Positions 54,990-64,000 of a stretch of DNA of 64,000 bases are shown here, one piece after another; position 1 is the stretch's first letter, and each line of letters starts with the position of its first letter. A program made the translations under genes and the position numbers. This DNA is from Norana najaformis. Lineage: Eukaryota; Annelida; Clitellata; Crassiclitellata; Hormogastridae. A model generated the notes under the pieces. The model was not told the origin of the DNA and did not search any database. It was given only the letters and a program-made list of their open reading frames with translations. The stretch is taken from the NCBI GenBank assembly GCA_964023275.1, contig OZ029919.1:5743950-5807949 (forward strand), in the 5' to 3' direction.

Positions 54990-55355
54990 TTAGTTTCTAT
55001 GCCAGGTCGAAATCCAGGAGTTCGGCCAGGGAAGACAGCATGGGGCTTCTAAACAAGTTTCAAATCTCATCTACACAGTGCACTTAGTTAAGTTTTTGTT
55101 TGGTGCTTAGTTGTTTTTTTGTGTTTATTCACTGACGTTGATTATATTAGTTACTTTTATATCCTAGATTATTAATTGATTTACTCAGTATAATGCTGTC
55201 ATCTATTTGTAATCCATGATGTAAACAAGTGACCTTCGTAGCGGAACAGTTTGTTCCTTTTAGGTCAGCCCATTGGCACCAATGTATGTGACAGACTGTG
55301 ATTGTATTTGTTAATTATTTTGGTGATCAATAAAATCTCTCTCTCTTTCTCTAGA
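54990..55355 (+). mobile_element. Retrotransposon 3' end with (TC)n tail
   Basis: The stretch ends GATCAATAAAATCTCTCTCT, a polyadenylation signal followed by a short TC tail, as in many LINE 3' ends. No coding part remains, so the family is unknown. Confidence 0.4.
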
Positions 55356-55429
55356 TTCTTATGTTGTCTGCTATATTCTGTCTGTTTTATAAATTGTTCA
55401 AATAAGCTTATTCGCGTAGTAGCGTTAGT

Positions 55430-55790
55430 GGTAATCTCGCATTCCTATAAGAGGAATTCCTCAGAGGGGCTCGTGATCTGAAAACACAAAACTACGGGGA
55501 GTGGTGTTTGGGGTTGGAGAGGAGAGAGAGATGAGGAAGAAGGGGTATCAGGGTAAGATCTGTGAGAGGAATGTTTTGAGTTTTGAGTGAAAGGCCGAAG
55601 AAGATACTGCAAGCGGTGGAGCATCGATGAGTCTGTATGATGGGTCAGAAAACTGTCGCAATTCTGGGGGGAGTTTATTCCAGAGTGGTAGGGCAGCTAC
55701 GGCTATGAAGCGATTTCCAAATTTTAAGGATGAGGTGATGGGAGGGCGGAGAAGTGTTTGGGAAGAAGAGGAGCGGGTTGAGCTTTGTCA
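55430..55790 (-). pseudogene. Family 1 LINE 3' fragment
   Basis: Contains TTTTGAGTTTTGAGTGAAAG and GCGATTTCCAAATTTTAAGG, matching 5,370-5,530. It abuts the C-terminal end of the hAT-like pseudogene. Confidence 0.65.
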
Positions 55791-56800
55791 CAGGTTGCTG
55801 ATGTTACAACCAAAATAATGATTAAATGCAACAGTGCGTATAATTCGTGGAAAGTAAGTCTATATGGTTCTAGAAAACAAGCAAGGTCCAGCGTTGTGGC
55901 CATATTGGTTGAGCTTGAACCTGAACGTTGTAATAAACGACTCACTTGGGGAATTTTATGGCCGAGGTCTCTAACATTACTGTTATACAAATGTGCGAAA
56001 GCTTCAGTGTTATCATAATTTAAAAAGAGACAAGATTTTGTTTTAATGTTTGTATACCAATCATAACAATAATTGAATGGTTAGAGAATCGTCTCTCTAA
56101 TTCAGAAATATTACAATCAATAACCAGATAGTAAACATGTTGCCTAAATGCAGTTTGTGTGTCCACTTCTGAACGATGCCCCACAGTTTCATCAACAGCA
56201 GAACTGAAAAAGCGTCTGGGAATTTTGCGGATGCGTTGTTTTAGTAACACTGGGCCAATGTCACAATTCTTACTTTTCTCTGCGGCCTTGAAAAACGGAA
56301 TGCCCATAAGGACATCTGTTTCATAATCGCATAATCGTAATCGTAATTCCGATATTCCTAAAGCGCCCAACCAAAACCGCACCGCGAGGACCAGCTTATT
56401 CACAGGCGCTCAGTCAAAACAAAATCGATAGGCAAAAGGGTTCGGTTCCAGGTCAAGACCCAAAAGTCAGGTCGAGAGACAGCGTGACACCTACGGGGGT
56501 GGTGGTGTTTGGGGTTGGAGAGGAGAGAGAGATAAGAGGAAGAAGGATATCAGGATACGATCTGTGAAAGAGAAATGTTTTGAGTTTTGAGTGAAAGGCC
56601 GAAGGAGAAATTGCAAGCGGTGGAGTTTCATCTCTATTTTGCTTGAAAGAGGTAGTTAAATTTTTACCAGGTCTGCAGCTGCTGATCAGTCAACACTGGA
56701 AGATTTGCGCAGAACAGATGCATGTGTCTTTCCCAGAATATCACAAAATAGGTGTAAAAACAACACAAATTTAAAGTCTAGCCAGGATAACAATCCCCTA
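55790..56800 (-). pseudogene. hAT transposase / ZMYM1-like pseudogene, interrupted by a LINE
   Basis: The minus strand gives, from the right, a helical region with ILGKTHASVLRKSS and AAADLVKI (56,750-56,640), then after a LINE fragment GPVLLKQRIRKIPRRFFSSA and RQHVYYLVIDCNISELERRF (56,270-56,080), and finally YRLTFHELYALLHLIIIL then VVTSATCDKA (55,860-55,795). This is the order of the hAT domain in ZMYM1-like proteins, ending in the C-terminal dimerisation region (P-LL-I--T--VTSA-CER). Frameshifts break it. Confidence 0.7.
56332..56625 (-). mobile_element. Family 1 LINE 3' fragment inside the hAT pseudogene
   Basis: Starts with a CATAATCGTAATCGTAATTC tail and runs through CAGCTTATTCACAGGCGCTC. 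Removing it joins the two parts of the hAT frame. Confidence 0.75.
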
Positions 56801-57556
56801 CCTTCACCTGCTCTTTCAGCATTTTGTCCCATAGCAGTAGCCTCTAGCATCTACTGTACATGTATAACGATACAGCTAAGCGATCACGAAGATTACGGCA
56901 AGCAACTACGTGGAGCATCCATCTAGTGTAACTGCCTCGCTGGTTCATCTGGATATAAATCACTCTGTGCTTCAACCGATTTCTTCTGCATAAGGGAACT
57001 TGAAGTACGAACATATAACCTTTAGAGTAGGGCTAATGCAAAACATTCCCTGGCTTCTGAAACAGATTTACAAGTATCAATTAAATCAAATTCAATTCAT
57101 GTACATTACAATGAACATAAAGTGGCTAATGGAGCTGATTGTCTTCCCAACTGCTGGACACCCTTATTTACACCACTAATTACTCTAGCACCATCATACC
57201 TTGACCTACTAAACATGAACTTATATTAATATTGAACTGAAAAGCTTACTGAAAATGGGTAGATTTTCATAATTTCATGGAATTTCAGTATTATTTAATT
57301 TAAAAATTTGAATATGATTTTGTTGGGTAATATTCAGGAAGACATTTTCCAGGTAAGACAAAAATGAACTGTAGCAAATATGGAATATATGCAGGACATG
57401 TTCTGATGTGATTGGATGCGATAATTTCTTCTGTTTAAAGAGTTGTGTCAATTTATTTTATTCCAATGTTCATTGTGCAATTTCTGTATTGTCTTGAAAG
57501 TGAAATTCTCAAGGCTAATTTTCTTGAGAAAAGAATTGTTTATAGGTCATTCTTAA
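56801..57556. other. No clear feature
   Basis: Possibly the decayed N-terminal part of the hAT pseudogene at its left edge. The rest is AT-rich without recognisable coding or repeats. Confidence 0.35.
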
Positions 57557-57946
57557 AGGATGTCCACAAAAATAGACCTACTTTAAACCTCTCTCTTGTC
57601 CGCATTTGCCATTACCCTCCTCAATAACCCTTTGCGGACGTCGGCAGTCCAGCGCAGAGCTAAGGCATAGATTAGGCTACCTGTTGATGTTACAGGGCTA
57701 AATGTGCTGCAGGGCTGGGTACTTTAATACTGCCATGTGCGACAAAGGGGCTAACTGGATCGATTGCAGTACAGACAATTTGCTTTCTGACTGAAGTTGA
57801 TGTTTTAGGCACTTGCGTTGTACTGATATAATTTGATGTAAAAAATTTAGATGCAGGCATCTGCAGTGGGCACAACCTCTTCCCCTTGTCCGCATTTGGG
57901 TGACCCCTTCCTGCCCCTCTTTGCGGACTTCTTCACGGACGACCCC
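57557..57946. mobile_element. Candidate piggyBac-type MITE flanked by TTAA
   Basis: TTAA lies at 57,553-57,556 and 57,947-57,950. The inner ends read AGGATGTCC and, inverted, GGGGTCGTCC, a weak inverted match. Inside, a segment TTGTCCGCATTTG...TTTGCGGAC occurs twice (57,596 and 57,887); each copy can fold because GTCCGCA and TGCGGAC are complementary. No coding sequence. Confidence 0.45.
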
Positions 57947-57950
57947 TTAA

Positions 57951-59335
57951 AGAACAACTCTGCATGAGTATGGTACGGTATTTGCAATTCTTACGACTTT
58001 AGATGCAAACATGACAAACATGTTGTTGGTTATTTGTATGTGAAAGTTGTTTCAGTTAATTTACAGGCTTATTTTCAGTGTGCTAATTGTTGTAGAGCTT
58101 TTTACATGAAAGATATTAGCACAACTGCATAGTATTTTTATGCACTATGATATGCATGCCTTTCTGCTCTGCATCCAGCATTTGAATCATGTGTGAAAAT
58201 TAAGATTTATTTCCAGTCCATTTCACTTTTACGGAAAGACTGTTGTGTTGTAGACTGCCACTGTATTGCACTTTAGCCAAAAGATGTCTCAACCTCTGGA
58301 CCTTTATATGTCCCAACCATTTTCTGTACTAAATGTGCAAATACCGTACCATACCTACCCTTAACCCAAGATTTTTGTTTGACACCGCTTGCAGATGCCA
58401 GTGGCTGGTAGTGTTGCCACAGAGGTCATTTAGCACAAAATATATTCAAGTAGGGCTGTTCTTGAATATGATACTAGTTGCCATCTAATAGATACACCGA
58501 GCCTTACTATAACATTCTTCGTGGCAATGCTAATTCTCATATAACACAGTCAAATAAATGCAGCTTTAGAATGGGACGTCGTTACACCACTACCTTGTCA
58601 TGACGTGTTCTACCTCATCAGAACAAGTACTTGATGTTGATTCTAGAGACAGCATTTTAAGGAAGTAGTAATTTTATAAACTTCTTCTTTTGTGTTACTT
58701 TTGGTGTCTTTGCTGCTCTTTGTGTCTTTCTTACTTTTGACATCTGCATTTTGAAAATCGTTTTTGATGGTCTGTTCTTTTATCTTAATTTGTACTATTG
58801 TCTGTAGGAACATGACCTTCTGTAGGAACATGATCTTCTTGTTGCTTTCGTGACTAACTGCCCTACCTGTCTTTTCTGAGCGTTGGTAAAGCGAAGAACA
58901 TCATAATATTATGGCAAACGAGTCTAGAAATGGCAAAATATTTACTCAAGCTTTTGCATGCAACTGCCAAACTCTGTTAGTAACTGAAATGCTAATTCGT
59001 AAACTTTAATTTTTTTAAATTTTTATTTCATAGTGATGCCTGCCTGTTCAAGTAATTTGCTGGTTTATTATCTTACATGTTCAGTGATTATTTCCTATCG
59101 AGTGTTACTTTGCAGATGTTATCGTAAATATATATTTTATAGCTTATGATATTAAGGTGTGGTGTGCCAGCCTGCAACATGTATAATTGGCTTAGGCCTA
59201 CTTCATGGTTTGGACTTTGCCCAGCAGTAGTGAATATAGTGGCCTTGCATTTATGTTTTAATTTTAGTCTTTAAAATAACAGGTAATGATTGATCTGTGT
59301 TTCTGCGTATATAGCTATTGCTTAATGTAACCTTG
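57951..59335. other. No recognisable feature
   Basis: AT-rich. A lysine-rich 62-codon minus-strand frame (58,643-58,831) has no family match and looks like chance. I see no shared repeats with the rest of the window. Confidence 0.4.
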
Positions 59336-60060
59336 TCAGTTGATGACCAGACTAATCACTTGAGAGGGAATTCCGTGCTGTTGGTGTAGCGCATAAATGA
59401 TGTCACAGGGCAGTCGGTCGGCTTCAAAGTACCCAAACAGGAAGTCGACCGTGATCAGATAATCCTGGTCGCGAGGAATAAAGATGTCGACACCGAGTTT
59501 ATCCCGAGGGGCCGGTGGAGTTGGGTGGCGCATCAAGGGTTCTTTCTCAGTCTCTGTCTGTTATGGAGCACAGATATCGCACTTGGAGACTAGGTCCTTA
59601 ATGGCGGCTGTTAAACCTGGGAAGTAAGCAGATTGGCGGGATCGTCTGATACAGCCGTTAACTACGATATGGCATGAATGGATTCGCCGTAGGATGTCTT
59701 CTCTGGCATGGAGGGGTATAGTCACGCGTTGACCTTTGAATGCTAAATCTCCACTGGTAATTAGTTCACCTGAGAAGCCCATGTATTGCTCAATGGTTGC
59801 CGGCACTTCATATGGGGAGGTTTGCAATGGAACCTTCTCTCTCAGAAGCTGTTGCTATTCATCATCTTGCTCTGCGGCTGCTAATATAGCATAGCTGGTT
59901 CTCTGGGAGGCTACCATGATTAGATCGTGCATCTGTTGTGCCTTCTTCAGCGTCGCTAACTTTGCTGGGAATTCCGCTCTCAACGACCTGTCGTTTGCCT
60001 TGAGTGAGGGATACATGCGAGGATGTCAGCGAGTATTACTTTACTACCGGGGGGGGGGGT
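59336..60060 (-). pseudogene. gypsy integrase N-terminal half
   Basis: On the minus strand: FSGELITSGDLAFKGQRVTI, then ILRRIHSCHIVVNGCIRRSR, FPGLTAAIKDLVSKCDIC, which is the H-H-C-C zinc-binding region (HSCH...C-x2-C). After a stop it reads KLGVDIFIPRDQDYLITVDF, where GVDIF carries the first catalytic Asp region, and ends GIPSQVISL. The second Asp and Glu are missing. The upstream part near 60,060-59,830 is badly decayed. Confidence 0.75.
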
Positions 60061-60077
60061 AGACTAGGTCGTAAGTT

Positions 60078-60424
60078 GTCACTGCCAAGATCAACGGTTA
60101 GCATGAAGGCGACAATGATACCCGATTGAGGTCGGCATTATGCCATCGGAGAACAGGCTAGACCTTCCGATGAGCGTATCTTGGGATAAAGAGGTGAACC
60201 ACCCATAGACTCCGACAGCGAGGGACATGTAAAGGAAACACACAATGTATGTATATAGACATGAATAGACACCCCTATACATACGACGATTCCAGGGAAG
60301 GGGGTTCATGTTCGGCGGACTTGAATAAAAGGAATACGCTCCTGAAGCGATTCGAGAGATATTAAGTTTCGAAAAGAGTGAAGTAGAGATCTGACAGAAC
60401 GCAACAAGACGCCGGCTAAGAAGA
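60078..60424 (+). mobile_element. gypsy-type LTR (TGTCAC family), truncated by a LINE tail
   Basis: It starts TGTCACTGCCAAGATCAACG and shares ACTCCGACAGCGA and GAATAGACACCCC with 20,578-20,804 (inverted) and 63,441-63,780. It ends against the (CGTAAT)n tail of a LINE at 60,425. An 11-G run precedes it at 60,049-60,059. Confidence 0.65.
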
Positions 60425-61445
60425 ATCGTAATCGTAATCTCGAGATTCCTACAGCGCCCAACGAAATCTAAGTTGCGGGAACCAGCTTATTCACAGACGC
60501 TCAGTCAAAACAAAATCGATAGGCAAAAGGGTTCGGTTCCAGGTCAAGATCCAGAAGTCAGGCAGTCAGACAGTCGGACGGCTACGGTGGATGGTGTTTG
60601 AAATTGAAAAAGCGAGAACAGAGATAAGTAATGAGAGAAAAGTAATGTTTTCAGTTTTGAGTGAAAGACCAGCGCATAAATTGCAAGAGGTGAGATGCTG
60701 GTGAGTTCGTATGATGGATCAGATAATTGTCGTATTCTGATGGGAGTTTATTCCATGGGGTGGAACAGCTATGGCTATGGAGCGATCCCACATTTTAAGG
60801 ATGAGGTGACGGGAGGGCGAAGAAGGATTAGGACAGAAGAGGAGCGGGTTGAACGGAGTGGTTGGATTGTAAATAAATGACGAAGATAGGAGGGTTGGGA
60901 GGATTGTGTTATAGGTAAGTGATAGGACTTTGCACTCTATTCGTTCAGGTATTTTAAGCCAGAGAAGTGATTTGAGAACAGGAGTTATGTGGTGGTGTTT
61001 GGGAGTTTTGGTAACAGCACCAGCAAGAGTATTATGAATAGCTTGAAGGTGATTTATTTGAGTGGTATCTATAATGAGTAAAAGTGAATTGCAGTAGTCT
61101 AGTTTTGCATGGACTATGGAAATGGCAATGGAAGATGCAGTTTTGAAGTCAGGCATAGGACGGATTCTGCGAAGTTCGCGGATATGCATGAAACAAGAGT
61201 GAGAAGGATGGGTGAAATGATCAGAAAATGTGAGGTTTTGGTCGAATATTACACCTAAATTGCCGACAGACGAGTTGGTATTAAAGGTGTTGGTGGAGGC
61301 AGAGCCCAGGTCGAGGGAGATAGATGGGTCAGGAATTTTCTTGAGCTGGTCACGTAGGCCAACAAGTATGAATGCAGTTTAGAGGGGTTCAGGCATAAGA
61401 GATTAGATGTCATCTAGGAGGAGATTTGTTTAACCACAAGAAGGT
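60425..61445 (-). pseudogene. Family 1 LINE 3' part
   Basis: The tail is at 60,425-60,440. The C-terminus (61,189-60,719) reads RELRRIRPMPDFKTASSIAI, HAKLDYCNSLLL, and LKSLLWLKIPERIECKVL. It extends to about 61,445, where GFRHK/QLKKIPD-type sequence ends. Confidence 0.8.
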
Positions 61446-61549
61446 GATCTATAGATTCGTTGAATTCTCGAGATGGAACGCAAACTTTCTTTCCGCTAGT
61501 TTTATTAATTTAATTATTTGTATTACTATATAGCTTCGTGCTGTGTACT

Positions 61550-61835
61550 CGAAATGGGGCATGACGCACCTTTCGCAGATCATATGGCTTCTAAGGCGAC
61601 TCGTCATCGAATTAAGCGGAGTTTCTGGTTTCCGAAGATGGAGGAACGAATTCGTTCATTTGCTCATCTTGCTCTGTCTGTCATCTGAGAGCCCCGCTTA
61701 AGGTGTCGAATCGACCTGCAATTACTCCGATCCCTAGAGACGATCCCTATAGACGATGAATCGCCATTCACGCACTTAGTGCTGGATTACATAGGACCAA
61801 TTCTACCTGAAGACTATCTCCCGATTCTGAAGGAA
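61550..61835 (+). pseudogene. gypsy integrase fragment, second lineage
   Basis: The plus strand reads RHRIKRSFWFPKMEERIRSF, the zinc-binding region core (I---F-WP-M---I--F), then a decayed cysteine part, then HLVLDYIGPILPEDY with the first catalytic Asp block (D-IGP). It lies upstream of an RNase H fragment of similar decay, the reverse of the normal pol order. Confidence 0.6.
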
Positions 61836-61845
61836 AATCTAGCAC

Positions 61846-62084
61846 TTGCGAAGGTATATGGCATATGCTGATTACTATTCAGATATTGATGTGGGTCACT
61901 ATAATCTGTGTAGCACTGACCGTAAATATCAACTAGGAGAAAACGTAATAGAAAACTGTATAACAACCGAATCCCGCCATAACTCAAGGATTGATCCTGC
62001 CAAAGTAACGCATCATTGTAAAGCAGAAAAGCAACAATTATTCACAGTAAGAGACAAACTTAAATCAGATGTTTGTACGGCAGC
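61846..62084 (+). other. Unassigned frame between two gypsy fragments
   Basis: A 117-codon frame starts here and runs to 62,199. Only its last third belongs to RNase H; the first part has no recognised similarity and may be an insertion. Confidence 0.35.
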
Positions 62085-62450
62085 AAGGTTGCGCGCCACT
62101 GACTTCAGTAAGGATTTTGATCTTTTAGCTGATGCTAATGCAGCAGCAGTTGGTTCTTGTCTGATTCAATGGTCGCAAAATGGTAGTGAAAACCTATAGC
62201 TTTCGCTACAACGAATCCTTCTTTAATTCCAACTCGTTGGTCGGCTAAGTAGCGGGAAGCAATTGCCGTCATTTGGGCTTAAAAGAAGTTTAGAATATGG
62301 ATCCTTTTAGCGAAGGTTGTCATCTTTTCAGATCATCACCCCTATTCATTTTTGACGGAGGTTGCTCTTAGAAGCGCCAAGCTGGGTTGTTGGGCTCTTG
62401 CTATCGAGGAATTTCACACTGGCTTCCGCTATCGCGCAGGTCGAAGAAAG
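62085..62450 (+). pseudogene. gypsy RNase H fragment
   Basis: The plus strand gives FSKDFDLLADANAAAVGSCL then IQWSQNGSEN, and after a frameshift AIAVIWALKKFRIW and VVIFSDHHPYSFLT, which match LLTDAS-GVG--L, EALAV-WALKKFR and TDHH-L of gypsy RNase H. It ends in a GA-rich simple repeat. Confidence 0.75.
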
Positions 62451-62454
62451 GCGG

Positions 62455-62557
62455 ATTTCAGAGAGATAGAGGGAGAGAGACAGAGAGGAGAGAGACAGAG
62501 AGAGAAAGGAGAGAGACAGAGAGAGAAAGGAGAGAGACAGAGAGAGAGAGAGGGTGA
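62455..62557 (+). repeat. GA-rich simple repeat
   Basis: Repeats of GAGAGACAGAGAGAGAAAG and shorter GAGA units, directly after the RNase H fragment. Confidence 0.85.
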
Positions 62558-62578
62558 CCCAGTCACAACAGGTGTCTA

Positions 62579-63245
62579 ATTGTAATTGTAATTGTAAATG
62601 AACATTTATAAAGCGCCACTTAGGAAACAGTGGCGCTCCCGACTTGAACAAACAAAAAGGATTTCAGGCGTTTGCGAGACTGGGTAGGAGAGAGACTAAG
62701 TAACTGAAGCCGCAGTTCTAGAGGAAGGCAGTTCCAGCTGGAAGGGCCAACAAAGGCAAAGCTCCTGGACTGGGCAGTCGTAGTGCGGACGCGAGGGACT
62801 ACCAAGAGACCACGGGTAGCTGAGCGAAGGGAGGCATGGGCAAGCAACGAGGAAACCGGAATACAAAAAGAAGTTAAGTAGGACGGAGCAGAGCCTAGAA
62901 GGCGGTTGCGCATAAGGATTAGATTCTTAAACAGGATGCGTTGACTGACAGGAAACCAATGAAGTGAGTCACGAATAAAAGTAGATATATGGGCAGACTT
63001 TGGAAGACCACCGATAAGGCGTACAGCAGCACTAAGTATAGACTGAAGCTTGGAGGTGTTAATTGCAGAAAGTCCAATATAGGCAGCATTGTCAAAGTCA
63101 ATCCTAGTGCAAATCAGGGCATGGACCAAGGTAGTGATCGCATGAAGAGGAAGCGAGTGACGAATAGAGCGAAGCTGCCGTAGGTGGTAAAGACAAGAGC
63201 GGGAGATATTATTTACATGGTCAGACTCTGAACTGGTGGCGGAAA
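62579..63245 (-). pseudogene. Family 2-like LINE C-terminal part with (ATTACA)n tail
   Basis: A 223-codon minus-strand frame (63,291-62,620) gives SDHVNNISRSCLYHLRQLRS, CTRIDFDNAAY, LQSILSAAVRLIGGLPKSAH and TTAQSRSFAFVGPSSWNCLP. The tail is at 62,579-62,600. Unlike the arm 1 and arm 2 copies, this C-terminal frame is unbroken. Confidence 0.8.
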
Positions 63246-63292
63246 CTGTATCGATATACTTGATGGACGAGTGCCTGGTCCACAAGTCCACC

Positions 63293-63780
63293 CTGCAACC
63301 GGTGTAAATACATGTATTTTGTATGTTTTTCTTTGTTCTGGGGACATCGTCGTCACGTGCAACTGATCCTGGACGACCATGCCTGAAGATGTGACGATGC
63401 CACGCTTAGCGGTCGTCGTTATCGTTTTATGGTGGAAGGAATGTCACGGCCAAGATCAACGGTTAGCATGAAGGCGACTACGACACTCCGCCTGAGGTCG
63501 CCATTATGATATCGGAGAACATGGTAGGCCCTACGATGAGCGTATTTTACTAAGAAGACGTCTCCCATAGACTCCGACAGCAAGGGATGTGTAAAGTGGA
63601 TAGACAATGTATATGGACATGAATAGACATCCCGATTCACACGACGATCCCAAGGGAAGGGGATCATGTTCGGCGGACTTGGATGAAAGGAATGCACTGA
63701 GACGATTCGATAGAGATTAAGATTCGAACACAGTGGAGTAGAGATCGGACAGAAAGCAGTGAACACCAGGTAATAAGAAC
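63293..63780 (+). mobile_element. gypsy 3' end: polypurine tract and LTR
   Basis: GGTGGAAGGAA just before TGTCACGGCCAAGATC at 63,441 looks like a polypurine tract and LTR start, so the orientation is plus. The LTR shares ACTCCGACAGCAA, GAATAGACA and CGGACTTGGATGAAAGGAAT with the copy at 60,078. The end near 63,780 is not fixed. It splits LINE sequence on both sides. Confidence 0.65.
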
Positions 63781-63781
63781 T

Positions 63782-64000
63782 CCCTCGATCGCTGTATAAG
63801 TATCGGAGTAAACCTACTAGAACACCTTTATGGTAAACAAGTCATCACATAACCAAAGCTCGCACCAAGGTGTACGCAGTCTCCGGAGTAAGCGAGCGAC
63901 GAACAGCACACAATTGACGAATATGGTAGTATCAGACCATGGTCAAGTGATTGATATGCGAGGTTAGTGACAAGTGGTTGTCAACTAGAACTCCGAGGTC
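63782..64000 (-). pseudogene. LINE C-terminal fragment at the right edge
   Basis: The minus strand reads DLGVLVDNHLSLTSHINHL, then YYHIRQLCAVRRSLTPETAY and VLVGLLRYLYSDRG, the region after the RT catalytic box in CR1-type LINEs. The upstream part lies off the window. Confidence 0.7.

Noticed and set aside
58643..58831. Lysine-rich 62-codon frame
   Set aside because: Low complexity, no splice sites or similarity; expected by chance in AT-rich DNA.
60049..60059. 11-G run as a possible G-quadruplex or control element
   Set aside because: Single homopolymer without further G-tracts; likely slippage or an assembly-sensitive site.

Overview
This 64 kb window reads as nuclear DNA of a multicellular animal, most likely a marine invertebrate. 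It has introns with GT/AG sites, no operons, no prokaryotic gene spacing, and very many decayed non-LTR and LTR retrotransposons and DNA transposons. I cannot name the species or phylum. Almost every open frame longer than 60 codons is part of a mobile element, part of an EndoU exon, or an antisense shadow.

The one recognisable host gene family is an EndoU (XendoU-type, uridylate-specific endoribonuclease) cluster. I see four copies. Copy 0 is on the minus strand at 2.6-4.7 kb, with the first two domain exons; the rest lies off the left edge or is lost. Copy A is on the plus strand at 22.3-28.9 kb, with four exons, and is damaged. Copy B is on the plus strand at 41.3-50.9 kb, with four exons that join in frame into a complete domain of about 259 codons with all expected catalytic residues. 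Copy C is on the plus strand at about 53.2-54.6 kb and keeps only the last exon. Introns of copies 0, A and B share an old LINE fragment and a SINE-like fragment, so those insertions predate the duplications. Copies A and B also share a GC-rich 'element X' fused directly upstream. Later insertions are private: a 1.6 kb insert and a LINE in A; a hAT-type MITE, a LINE and a gypsy element in B.

Element X is the unexplained part. It is GC-rich, occurs at 8.8-11.3 kb (minus), 21.4-22.2 kb, and 34.1-34.4 plus 39.6-41.2 kb, and matches no family I know. Its best piece (8.8-10.6 kb, minus) is a frameshifted protein whose motif order loosely recalls Rep_trans-type rolling-circle initiators. A second piece is a zinc-ribbon-like ORF.

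A block of about 5 kb (11.34-16.75 kb) is repeated in inverted orientation at 29.46-34.40 kb. It carries a CR1/L2-type LINE and about 3 kb of non-coding DNA. Between the two arms sits an apparently intact DNA transposon (17.06-19.41 kb) with a 563-codon ORF and CACTG-starting terminal inverted repeats. A 5'-truncated LINE (34.4-39.6 kb) interrupts element X and is itself interrupted by a 986 bp element with perfect terminal inverted repeats and a CTG target duplication.

The right third (51-64 kb) is a graveyard: LINE 3' ends with (ATTACG)n or (ATTACA)n tails, fragments of at least three gypsy elements, a hAT/ZMYM1-like pseudogene, a TTAA-flanked MITE, and 2-3 kb with no recognisable feature.
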